The translations under genes were made by a program, and so were the position numbers. The notes beneath the pieces were generated by a model. It made no database searches. It was not told the DNA's origin and saw only the letters and a program-made list of their open reading frames with translations. From Amycolatopsis sp. QT-25 (GTDB taxonomy: Bacteria; Actinomycetota; Actinomycetes; Mycobacteriales; Pseudonocardiaceae): a stretch of 64,000 nucleotides of DNA. The stretch spans positions 5,394,001-5,458,000 of the forward strand of contig NZ_CP120210.1 of assembly GCF_029369745.1 (NCBI RefSeq). Reading direction: 5' to 3'. Below, piece by piece: positions 43,694 through 50,926 of the stretch; positions within the stretch are counted from its first letter, which is position 1, and every line of letters begins with the position of its first letter.

Positions 43694-45004
43694 TCAGCCC
43701 CGGCGCCGAAGCAGGCGGACCACCCCGGCGGCCCCGGCCGCGACGACCGCGGCACCCGAGTACTTCAGGATCCGATGCTGGCGGGTCGCCCGCTGCAGAG
43801 CCTTGGCGTACGGAACGGTGGTGTTGGTGATCATCGCGTGCAGTGGCATCCAGCGGTGCCGGAGGACTTTCTCCAGCACGGTGTCGCAGGCGTGTTCGAG
43901 GCGGACCGCCGGCGAGCGCACGGTGTCGCGGAGTTCGGCGAAGTTGCGGTGGGACATGTCCGCCAGCGCGTCGGTGTTCGGCTTGCGGCGGGTGTAGTAC
44001 CTCGTCAGCGCCGCCGTCGTGTCGCCCGGATGGCGGGCGAGGCTGTCCGTCAGTTCCAGCGCGTCCTCGAAGGCCGAGTTCATGCCCTGGGCCAGGAACG
44101 GATAGACGGCGTGGCAGGCGTCCCCGATCAGCACGACCTTCCCCTCGTGGATCCACGGGGCGGTGCTGACGGTGACGAGATTGAAGGTGGGCCGCCGCAG
44201 GAACTCCTCGCCGAGGCCGGGAACCAGCGACAGGACGTCGGGGAAATGGCGGCGGAACAGGGATTCCACGTCCTCCGCGGTCCGCAGCGAGTCGAAACCG
44301 TGCGGGCCGTGGAACGGCAGGACACAGGAACAGGTGAAGGATCCGTCGCGGTTGGGGTGGGCGAACATCATGACGTCGCCGCGGGGCCACAGATGGAAGA
44401 CGTCGTCGGCCATGCGATGGGAACCGTCCGCGGCCGCCGGGATGTGGAGTTCTCGCCAGCCCCATTCGAGGTAGCGTTGCGAGAACTCGGCGCGCTGCTC
44501 GTGGTGCAGGGAGCGGCGGACGGCCGAGAACGCGCCGTCCGCGCCCACCACGACATCCGGCTTCACCACGAGTGCCCGCCCGTCGGGGTCCACAAAGGAC
44601 ACCGAGGGCAGGTCGCGGTCCACGCCGGTGCACCGCGTGTCGAACACGAACCGCACGCCGGGTACCCGGCTGGCCGCGTCCACCAGGACCGCGCTCAGGT
44701 CCTGGCGCTGGATGGCCAGGATGCCGCCTTCGCCGTAGGCCGAGAACCGCAGTCCGCCGTCGGGGTTGTGCAGCATCCGCCCGCGCATCGGCACGACGAG
44801 CCGTCTCACCTCGTCCGACAACCCCAGGCGATCCAGTGCCGCCAGGCCACGCCGGGAAAGCCCGAGATTCATCGACGTCGTGGCGCCGGCGGTCTCGCGG
44901 GGATCCGGCCTGCGGTCGTACACCGTCACCGTATGCCCTTGCCTGCCCAGCGAAAGCGCCAGGAACGCGCCCGCCATCCCGGCGCCCACAATCGTGAACT
45001 CCAC
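43694..45004 (-). CDS. FAD-dependent monooxygenase, kynurenine 3-monooxygenase-like
   Basis: 436 residues from GTG 45004 with AAGGGGAG upstream. Class A flavoprotein: FTIVGAGMAGAFLALSLGRQ (FAD), DVVVGADGAFSAVRRSL (DG motif), VLIGDACHAVYPFLAQGMNS (GD motif). Beyond the general fold it shares kynurenine-monooxygenase landmarks: TTSMNLGLSRRGLAALDRLG, VVPMRGRMLHNPDGG, EWGWRELHIP and a C-terminal hydrophobic segment (YSGAAVVAAGAAGVVRLL). No kynurenine-pathway genes are nearby, so a different aromatic or hydrazine-bearing substrate is possible. Last gene of the N-hydroxylase operon. Confidence 0.9.
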   Translation of the reverse strand: MEFTIVGAGMAGAFLALSLGRQGHTVTVYDRRPDPRETAGATTSMNLGLSRRGLAALDRLGLSDEVRRLVVPMRGRMLHNPDGGLRFSAYGEGGILAIQRQDLSAVLVDAASRVPGVRFVFDTRCTGVDRDLPSVSFVDPDGRALVVKPDVVVGADGAFSAVRRSLHHEQRAEFSQRYLEWGWRELHIPAAADGSHRMADDVFHLWPRGDVMMFAHPNRDGSFTCSCVLPFHGPHGFDSLRTAEDVESLFRRHFPDVLSLVPGLGEEFLRRPTFNLVTVSTAPWIHEGKVVLIGDACHAVYPFLAQGMNSAFEDALELTDSLARHPGDTTAALTRYYTRRKPNTDALADMSHRNFAELRDTVRSPAVRLEHACDTVLEKVLRHRWMPLHAMITNTTVPYAKALQRATRQHRILKYSGAAVVAAGAAGVVRLLRRRG

Positions 45005-45020
45005 TATGCACTCCCCTTGT

Positions 45021-46055
45021 TCAAGCCTTGACCTCCATGACAGCGCCGAGGATCTCCTCGGCGACGAGCGGTGCGGTGGCGAATCCGGTGCCGCCGCAGG
45101 CGGGACGGGACCACACCGACGGACGGAGTCGCACGAGCATCGAGCCGCCGTCGACGGGATCGGCCGCGTAGTGGCAGTCCCGCACGGCGACGACGGCGTA
45201 GTCCGCGGCGCCGGTGAGGATCGGCTCGGTGAGCAACCGGTCCGCCCACGGTCCTCGGTCCCGCTCGGTGATGGCCGCGACCTCCCGGCAGACCGCGTCC
45301 GAGCTGATCTTGAGCAGGGTGCCCCCGCCGGACGGCAGCAGCCACGCCGTGCGGGCCGCACCGATCCGGCCGACGCCGGGGGCCGACGTCCACCAGCCCG
45401 CCAGCCTCCGCGGCGGCCGCAGGTAGACCATGGTCTGGCGATACAGCGTGACCGGCCGCTCGACCAGTTCGGTGTTCCCCGGTCCCGCCGCGACCAGCAC
45501 GAGGTCGGCGTCCACGACGGTCCCGTCGGCCGCGGACACCCGATGGTCGTCGACCTCCACGACGGCGCAGCGCGGCCGTAACGTCACCGCGGGATGCGCG
45601 GCGAGCCATTCGGCCGCCGCGCGCAGGAACCGTTCCGCCAGCAGCACACCGGCGCTCGCGTCCAGCACCCCGGCGGTCCCGGCGGGGAACACCACGGGCG
45701 CCAAGGCGTCCGGTGACACGGCGACCGCGGGAAGCCCGACGTGGCCCGCGGTGTCGAACGCCGACGCGAGCTCGTCCCGGGTGCCCGCGGTGACCACGCC
45801 GACCGGCCGGAAGATCTCCGTGCGCAGCAACGATTCCAGCTCCAGCCACCGACGGCGGGCCTCGGCCATCCGCCGGGTGCCGTCGACGTCGCCCGGACGC
45901 AGCACCCGCAGGGCGCGGTGCTGGTCGGACGACGCCGACGCGGGGTTCGGCACCGGACCGCGGTCGAACACGGTGACGCGGTGACCCGCCCGCGCGCAGC
46001 CGATCGCGGTCACCAATCCGGTCACACCCGCACCGACGACGGCGACCGAGCCCAT
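45021..46055 (-). CDS. FAD-dependent oxidoreductase of the DAO (D-amino acid/glycine oxidase) family
   Basis: 344 residues. N-terminal Rossmann AVVGAGVTGLVTAIGCARAG; DAO-type C-terminal signature PACGGTGFATAPLVAEEIL. ATG 46055 overlaps the MetRS-like stop by one base (TGATG). DAO enzymes oxidise C-N bonds of secondary amines. In described hydrazine pathways (s56-p1, pyrazofurin, triacsin; from memory) a flavin oxidase cleaves the lysine-derived hydrazine and frees the small hydrazino acid. This gene is positioned to do the same. Confidence 0.9.
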   Translation of the reverse strand: MGSVAVVGAGVTGLVTAIGCARAGHRVTVFDRGPVPNPASASSDQHRALRVLRPGDVDGTRRMAEARRRWLELESLLRTEIFRPVGVVTAGTRDELASAFDTAGHVGLPAVAVSPDALAPVVFPAGTAGVLDASAGVLLAERFLRAAAEWLAAHPAVTLRPRCAVVEVDDHRVSAADGTVVDADLVLVAAGPGNTELVERPVTLYRQTMVYLRPPRRLAGWWTSAPGVGRIGAARTAWLLPSGGGTLLKISSDAVCREVAAITERDRGPWADRLLTEPILTGAADYAVVAVRDCHYAADPVDGGSMLVRLRPSVWSRPACGGTGFATAPLVAEEILGAVMEVKA

Positions 46056-47581
46056 CAGCAGGCCAGCCGCGGCAGCTTCTCGGCGACCACCGTGTCCGCG
46101 TCCACCTGCCAGGGCGACGTCGGGTCGGGTAGCGCGGCCGCGGCGAGGTCGATCAGGATCGGCGCGGCACAGCGCAGGAACACGTTCACCTGGTGGCAGA
46201 GATCACCCGCGGTCTCGGCCGTCGTCACGGCGGCCAGCCGGTCCAGCCGCCCCAGTTGCTCGGCGAGCGTCGACGCGACGGCGGTCACGCTGAACCGCTG
46301 GAGTTCGTAGCCGTCGGTGAACCGCTCGGTCATCCGCCGCGCCATCCGCCGGGCGTCGCCGGAGACCGGCAGCGGACCGCGGTCCACCCACTCGTCGACC
46401 GCCGCCGCGATCCGGTTCCACGGTCCGGTCAGCCGGGTTTCGCTGACCCTCAGCAGCGCCTCACGGGTGAAGTCGGTGCGCTGGTATTCGGGGCTGGTGG
46501 CGCAGAGGTGGAAGCGGATGAGGTCGCGCGGCACCTCGGCGGCCAGTTCGCGGCCGGACACCACGTGCCCGCGGCTGGTGGAGAACTTCTCGTTGGCCAG
46601 CTCGTAGAACTCGTTGGTGACGTACTGCGCCGGAAGCACATGGCCGCCGAGGGCGGTGAGCATCGCCGTGCCCACGACCGCGAACGGGTACGTCGCGTCC
46701 AGGCCGAGGAAGTACACCACGGTCGACCCGGAGTCCGCCTGCCAAAGCTCGTCGTCCGCGGTCAGCACCGCGCCGCGTTTCTCGGCGGCCAGCGCGGTGG
46801 TGAACATGCTCCACGGCATGCCCTCCATATGCGGGTAGATCACCTGGCCCGGTACCTCGGGGAACGGCGCCGGGATACCCCACGACGTCGGCTGGGTGAT
46901 CGGGAAGTCCGGCAGCGGGCCCGCCATCGCGGCCTCGATGAGCCGGGCCATCCCGGGCCGCATCGGGATCCGGGCGAAGTACGCCTCCAGTTCCGCGCGG
47001 TACCGCTCCACCGGGAAGACGAGGATGTCCGCTTCCCGGTATTCCAGCTTCTCGTCCGGGCGCAGTGTCGAACGCGGCCCGATGAGATCGCCCGGGGCGA
47101 CCGGCAGACCGCAGCTCTCGCAGATCCCGGCGTACCCGTCGGCGAGGCAGAACGGGCAGCCGCCGGTGACGTAGGCGTCCATCAGGTACTCGCCGGTGCT
47201 CGGCAGGAACGGGAAACGCACGGTCCGCAGCTCGAGCCTGCCCATTCCGTGCAGGCGATCGTAGAAGTCGATGACGAGTTCGGTGAACCTGTCACCGATG
47301 CAGCCGAACCCGTCGACCTCGATGCCCATCGCGGCCAACGTCTGCCGGACCTGGTCCGCGGAGCGTTCCCGCAGGTCTTCCGGGGCGACGCCGAGCCGCG
47401 CGGCCGCGGTGACGATGTAGTTCTGGGTGAAGTGCATGCCGGTGCCGTAGAGGGCCTCCGTGCCGGTCGCGCGGGCGTACCGGGCGCAGACGTCGGCGGC
47501 GAGGAACGGACCGGCGAGATGACCGAGGTGCAGATCACCGTTCGCCGTCGGTGCCGGCGAGATCACCACCAGCCGGTTCAT
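46055..47581 (-). CDS. Stand-alone methionyl-tRNA synthetase-like enzyme (putative hydrazine-forming ligase)
   Basis: 508 residues. Class I synthetase core: HIGH-type HLGH (18-21), zinc knuckle CPFC...CESC (142-157), KMSKS-type KFSTS (332-336), then a short helical C-terminal part. Too divergent and too short to be the housekeeping MetRS, and encoded between an N-hydroxylase and a DAO oxidase. MetRS-like domains, usually fused to a cupin, condense N6-hydroxylysine with an aminoacyl group, and rearrangement gives an N-N bond (Spb40-type enzymes). Here the cupin is a separate gene at 50209. Overlaps both neighbours by one base. Confidence 0.88.
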   Translation of the reverse strand: MNRLVVISPAPTANGDLHLGHLAGPFLAADVCARYARATGTEALYGTGMHFTQNYIVTAAARLGVAPEDLRERSADQVRQTLAAMGIEVDGFGCIGDRFTELVIDFYDRLHGMGRLELRTVRFPFLPSTGEYLMDAYVTGGCPFCLADGYAGICESCGLPVAPGDLIGPRSTLRPDEKLEYREADILVFPVERYRAELEAYFARIPMRPGMARLIEAAMAGPLPDFPITQPTSWGIPAPFPEVPGQVIYPHMEGMPWSMFTTALAAEKRGAVLTADDELWQADSGSTVVYFLGLDATYPFAVVGTAMLTALGGHVLPAQYVTNEFYELANEKFSTSRGHVVSGRELAAEVPRDLIRFHLCATSPEYQRTDFTREALLRVSETRLTGPWNRIAAAVDEWVDRGPLPVSGDARRMARRMTERFTDGYELQRFSVTAVASTLAEQLGRLDRLAAVTTAETAGDLCHQVNVFLRCAAPILIDLAAAALPDPTSPWQVDADTVVAEKLPRLAC

Positions 47582-48858
47582 CAGGCGGTCCTCGACTCGG
47601 TGCCGCGGCGGGCGAGCAGATCGCCGACGATGTCACGGGAACGGTGGGCGAGCACGCTGATCAACGAGTCGGCGATGCCGTGCGTCGCCTCGTTGACCCC
47701 CTGCAGATACACCGCGCCCCAAGCGGATTCGCCGAGATCGACCCGGTAGCAACGGCTGACCGTGACCTCCGAGAGACCGACACTGTCGGCCAGGTCGCGT
47801 ACCATCGCGGGCATCCGCTGGTCGTAGCCGGTGCCGAGCAGCACCAGATCGCACTGCAACGCCTCGACCTTGCCGCTGGTCCGGTCACGCAGATCGAGGA
47901 CGACCTCGTCGTCTTCGATCCTGGCGCCGACCACTTCGGTCAGGGTGCGCACGTGCGAACGCTGCACGCCGAGACCGCGCTGCTGGTACAGCGTGGTGTA
48001 CATGTGGTCGAGGAACGGCGGGGCCGCCGCGGCGTAGTTGGTCAGGCGCATCTCGTCCAGCACCTGTTCCCGGACTTCGGCCGGGCTGTCGTAGAAGCGG
48101 TCGACGAACGACGGGAAGAACAGCTCGTTGACGAATTTGCTGGTCTGGTAGTTCTGCGGGCCGATCGAACGCACGATCATGGTGCGGGTGCTGTTGGGCA
48201 GATTGTCGTGCAGCGCCATGAACATCTCGGCCGCGCTCTGTGCCCCGCCCACCACGACGGCGCGCAGCGGGGTGTCCGGCGGCAGCTCCGCGATCCGGCG
48301 CCGGTACTGGGCACTGTGGATGATCCGGTCGGCCGGGAGATCGGCGAAGACGTCCGGCACGTTCGCGTCCCGGCCGCCGCCCACGACGAGGTCGCGGCAA
48401 TGGATCTTGTCCCCACCGGCGAGCGTCGCGGTCCAGCCGGTGATCGATCCGTCGGTGCCGCGCACGGGTTCGATGCGCTGGACCTTGGCGTCGTAGCGGA
48501 TGCGGACCTGGTCCAGCGACTTCGCGACCCACTGCAGGTAGTCGGAGAACTCCCAGCGGAACGGGTGGAAGGTGCCCAGGTTGACGAACTCGTCGAGCCG
48601 GTTCTCCTGGTACAGGAAGTTGAGGAACGAGAACTTGCTGCGCGGGTTGCGCAGCGTCACCAGATCCTTGAGGAAGGAGACCTGGCTGCGCGCCCACGGC
48701 ATCAGCAGATCACGTTGCCATTTGATGTCCGGGCTCTGCTCCAGCAGCAGTGTCTGCCCGGCCAGCTCCGGATTCCCGGACTCCTCGATGGCCACCGCGA
48801 GCGCCAGGTTCGCCGGTCCCGCGCCGATCGCCAGCAAACCCACCTGTATTTCAGTCAC
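47581..48858 (-). CDS. L-lysine N6- / L-ornithine N5-monooxygenase
   Basis: 425 residues from GTG 48858. Class B flavoprotein of the IucD/PvdA/SidA family: FAD motif LLAIGAGPANLALAVAIEES, the family block FLKDLVTLRNPRSKFSFLNF, NADPH motif VVVGGAQSAAEMFMAL, and ATGY-like LLGTGYDQRMP. Hydroxylates the side-chain amine of lysine or ornithine with NADPH and O2. No siderophore NRPS or transporter genes are near. With the MetRS-like and cupin genes, a role in supplying N-hydroxy-amino acid for N-N bond formation is more likely. First gene of a tight four-gene operon. Confidence 0.92.
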   Translation of the reverse strand: MTEIQVGLLAIGAGPANLALAVAIEESGNPELAGQTLLLEQSPDIKWQRDLLMPWARSQVSFLKDLVTLRNPRSKFSFLNFLYQENRLDEFVNLGTFHPFRWEFSDYLQWVAKSLDQVRIRYDAKVQRIEPVRGTDGSITGWTATLAGGDKIHCRDLVVGGGRDANVPDVFADLPADRIIHSAQYRRRIAELPPDTPLRAVVVGGAQSAAEMFMALHDNLPNSTRTMIVRSIGPQNYQTSKFVNELFFPSFVDRFYDSPAEVREQVLDEMRLTNYAAAAPPFLDHMYTTLYQQRGLGVQRSHVRTLTEVVGARIEDDEVVLDLRDRTSGKVEALQCDLVLLGTGYDQRMPAMVRDLADSVGLSEVTVSRCYRVDLGESAWGAVYLQGVNEATHGIADSLISVLAHRSRDIVGDLLARRGTESRTA

Positions 48859-48908
48859 AGATACACCCCGTTCGTCCAGAATAGGTTGCCGACAGTAAGG
48901 ATCGGCAT

Positions 48909-48948
48909 TTCCCGGGCGACAGGGTCGCTTTTCCCGCCGAGCCGGGAA
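48909..48948 (-). promoter_or_regulatory. Cluster box 2: TTCCCG-N6-CGGGAA-N16-CGGGAA
   Basis: Read on the minus strand: TTCCCG 48948-48943, CGGGAA 48936-48931, CGGGAA 48914-48909. Spacings 6 and 16 are identical to box 1. The downstream half lies about 50 bases before the N-hydroxylase GTG. A TTACTG about ten bases further could be the -10. Confidence 0.72.
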
Positions 48949-49153
48949 TCTCGGCGAGGTCATCCGCTTCTGCACAAAAGACCGTCCGGCGAAAGGGAGA
49001 ACCTGCCCTTTTTTCGGAGGCGCCCCCGGCCGCCCTCCGCTGCCCCAACAGGCTCCGCCGTCTACCCCGAAAGGTAGCGCCACATTGCCGCATTCGGCCG
49101 AGTGCGGAAGGTTTGCCGCTTCTCCCCGTTTGATCGACCAGGTCCGTTGCCGC

Positions 49154-49179
49154 GCACAATTGATTGCGATCAATTGTGC
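49154..49179. promoter_or_regulatory. Perfect 11-bp dyad with 4-base centre (arms GCACAATTGAT / ATCAATTGTGC)
   Basis: Arms 49154-49164 and 49169-49179 around TGCG. It is AT-rich against a GC-rich background and sits about 154 bases upstream of the LuxR gene. More like an operator for a dimeric regulator than a terminator, as no gene ends here. Confidence 0.75.
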
Positions 49180-49332
49180 ATAACGGTCGCATGGATCCGT
49201 TCGATACCTAGTGCATAGACTCTTCTCGCGGCCGGCGAGCCTCGTCCCCGTCACGGTCGAGCAGACACCTTCAGCGCACTTCACCGAACGGAGCCGATCA
49301 GGCAGGCTCAGTAGCGGCAGGCATAGGGGAAA

Positions 49333-50100
49333 ATGATGAACAATCACGTCAGTGTCGGTAACACCGCCCGTTTGTGGCCGGCGGAACTCCATGACCAGCG
49401 GCGCACCGCGCGCCTGCTGCCCGAACAGAGCAGGGGTGAGGAAACTACCGCCACCGAATGGGTGACGGTTTTCCTCGCCGACAGTCAGCCGGCCGTTCGC
49501 TACCGGGTCCGCGCCGCGCTCGAACTCGTCGACGGCATCGTCGTCATCGGTGAAGCGGCCACGGCGAACGCCGCGATCGCGGAAACCTTTCGCCACCGGC
49601 CGGACGTCCTGGTCGTCGACCCGCAACTCGGCGAGGCCGCGGCCATCGACGTGGTGAGCCGGGTGTCGCGCGTCGCACCGGACACCCGGGTACTGGTGCT
49701 GAGCACGGCCGACGACGACACCGCCATCAGATCGGCACTCCAGGCGGGTGCGCGCGGATATCTGATCAAGGGCACCGATCTGGACCAGGTCGTCCGCGGT
49801 GTCCAGGTCGTGGCCGCGGGCGAGGCGATCGTCGGCAAGGCGATCGCCGGCCGGTTCAGCGCCTTGATGCGGTCGGCGGGCGACCCGGAGCCGTATCCCT
49901 TTCCCCAGTTGACGACCAGAGAACGGGAAGTGCTCGACCGCGTCGCCGCGGGGAAGTCGAACGGCGCCATCGCCCGCGAGCTGGCGCTCGCGCAGAAGAC
50001 CATCAGCAACCGTGTTTCCGCGGTCTTCGGCAAACTCGGCGTGGCCGACCGGGCACAGGCGATCGTGCTCGCGCGGGACGCGGGTCTCGGGCGCGGATGA
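49333..50100 (+). CDS. NarL/LuxR-type response regulator, probable cluster activator
   Basis: 255 residues with a 35-45 residue N-terminal extension before the receiver. REC domain: TVFLADSQPAVRYRVRAALE; phosphoacceptor-position Asp in VLVVDPQLGEAAAI; Lys in GYLIKGTDLDQVV. LuxR HTH: TTREREVLDRVAAGKSNGAI. The first acidic pocket has only one Asp (LADSQ instead of DD/ED), so phosphorylation may be weak or absent; no kinase gene is nearby. It lies between the two divergent operons and is flanked by both box types, so it is the best candidate for the box-binding regulator. Confidence 0.92.
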   Translation: MMNNHVSVGNTARLWPAELHDQRRTARLLPEQSRGEETTATEWVTVFLADSQPAVRYRVRAALELVDGIVVIGEAATANAAIAETFRHRPDVLVVDPQLGEAAAIDVVSRVSRVAPDTRVLVLSTADDDTAIRSALQAGARGYLIKGTDLDQVVRGVQVVAAGEAIVGKAIAGRFSALMRSAGDPEPYPFPQLTTREREVLDRVAAGKSNGAIARELALAQKTISNRVSAVFGKLGVADRAQAIVLARDAGLGRG

Positions 50101-50139
50101 TTCACCGGCAATCGGGAATAGTTCCCCTATCTCCGGGAA
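50101..50139 (+). promoter_or_regulatory. Cluster box 3: TTCACC-N6-CGGGAA-N15-CGGGAA
   Basis: Starts directly after the LuxR stop. TTCACC 50101-50106 (weaker first arm), CGGGAA 50113-50118, CGGGAA 50134-50139; the centre GGGAATAGTTCCCCTA is nearly identical to box 1. CATAGCCT (50150-50157) matches the ATTAGCCT after box 1. Precedes the cupin operon by about 70 bases. Confidence 0.75.
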
Positions 50140-50208
50140 GACGGCCGAACATAGCCTCGATCAGCACCGAACGCCGGAGCAGGGAAAGCATGCTGATCGG
50201 AGTGGGAT

Positions 50209-50610
50209 GTGACTGACCAAGACCTTGCCGTCGTGGACATCCGCAGGCTGGAACACGAGAACCTGACGCGGGCCTACGGCTTGGACATGAAGCTGCTTTA
50301 TCCGTGGAACGGTTTGACAGCACCGTTTCGAGGGGCTTGGTGTGTCCTGCGCCCCGGTGACGTATCGGTGTCCCACGCTCACCACGAGCACGAGATCTTC
50401 ATCGGAATGACCGGAAGGGCCGCGGTGATCGCCGGTGACAAGCGGCACGAGTTCGCGGCGGGCGACCTCGTCTTCCTCAAGCCGGGGATCGAACACAACC
50501 TGGTCAACGAACACGACGAGGACTTCGCCTACTACGCGATCTGGTGGGACCGGGCCATGTCGGACGAGTTCGTCTCCCACGAGATCTCCCGGGCCGAGTC
50601 CCATGATTGA
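50209..50610 (+). CDS. Single-domain cupin (putative partner of the MetRS-like hydrazine-forming enzyme)
   Basis: 133 residues. Cupin motif 1 SHAHHEHEIFIGMTGRAAVI (His56/58/59, Glu62) and motif 2 FLKPGIEHNLVN (His96) give a complete metal site. In known hydrazine-forming enzymes a zinc-binding cupin is fused to the MetRS-like domain; here a free cupin is encoded in the same cluster, 1.35 kb from the N-hydroxylase. It could instead be an isomerase or sensor. The operon's next gene overlaps it by 8 bases. Confidence 0.85.
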   Translation: MTDQDLAVVDIRRLEHENLTRAYGLDMKLLYPWNGLTAPFRGAWCVLRPGDVSVSHAHHEHEIFIGMTGRAAVIAGDKRHEFAAGDLVFLKPGIEHNLVNEHDEDFAYYAIWWDRAMSDEFVSHEISRAESHD

Positions 50611-50926
50611 TTACGACGGGCGGAAATTCCGCAAAGCGGGTGGCGACGCCGAAGCGATCGCCGTGTACCGGCAGGAAGGCGACGTCGTCTGGTCCGAGTT
50701 CGCCGGGGGCGAGGTGCGGCGAGGGTCGATCACCGGCGCCCAGCGGGAGAACGGGTCCCTGCACCTGGGGTACACCCTGGTGCTCGCCACCGGTGAGGTG
50801 ATCTGCGGGCACACGGTGAACACGCCGGAGGTGACCGAAGACGGCCACCTCCGCCTTCGGGAGGCGTGGGAGCGCTACGGCCCGCACGCCGCCACCGGCG
50901 TTTCCTACCTCGACGAGGTGAGCTAG
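50603..50926 (+). CDS. Small beta-barrel-like protein (database 'N-acetylglutamate synthase'-type family)
   Basis: 107 residues, ATG 50603. Pattern MIDYDGRKFRKAGGDAEAIA, YRQEGDVVWSEFAGGEVRRG, TPEVTEDGHLRLREAWE matches a short protein family often labelled n-acetylglutamate synthase without biochemical support; no GNAT motif is present. Probably a lipocalin/avidin-like barrel. Overlaps both neighbours, so co-translated with the cupin and the oxidase; its role in the pathway is unknown. Confidence 0.8.
   Translation: MIDYDGRKFRKAGGDAEAIAVYRQEGDVVWSEFAGGEVRRGSITGAQRENGSLHLGYTLVLATGEVICGHTVNTPEVTEDGHLRLREAWERYGPHAATGVSYLDEVS

Larger units (their letters stand above)
48859..49332. other. Divergent regulatory region of the cluster
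   Basis: 474 bases without a gene, between the N-hydroxylase (minus) and the LuxR regulator (plus). Contains cluster box 2 (48909-48948), a 20-base near-palindrome CCGCATTCGGCCGAGTGCGG (49088-49107) and the AT-rich dyad at 49154-49179. The AT-rich part (49150-49225) is where the regulator's promoter should lie. Confidence 0.7.

Noticed and set aside
46055..47581. Housekeeping methionyl-tRNA synthetase
   Set aside because: Embedded in a biosynthetic operon with one-base overlaps, divergent HIGH/KMSKS motifs and shortened C-terminal part.
47581..48858. Siderophore cluster interpretation of the N-hydroxylase
   Set aside because: No NRPS, IucA/IucC synthetase, siderophore receptor or iron-box was seen; MetRS-like and cupin genes fit hydrazine chemistry better, though siderophore genes outside the window cannot be excluded.
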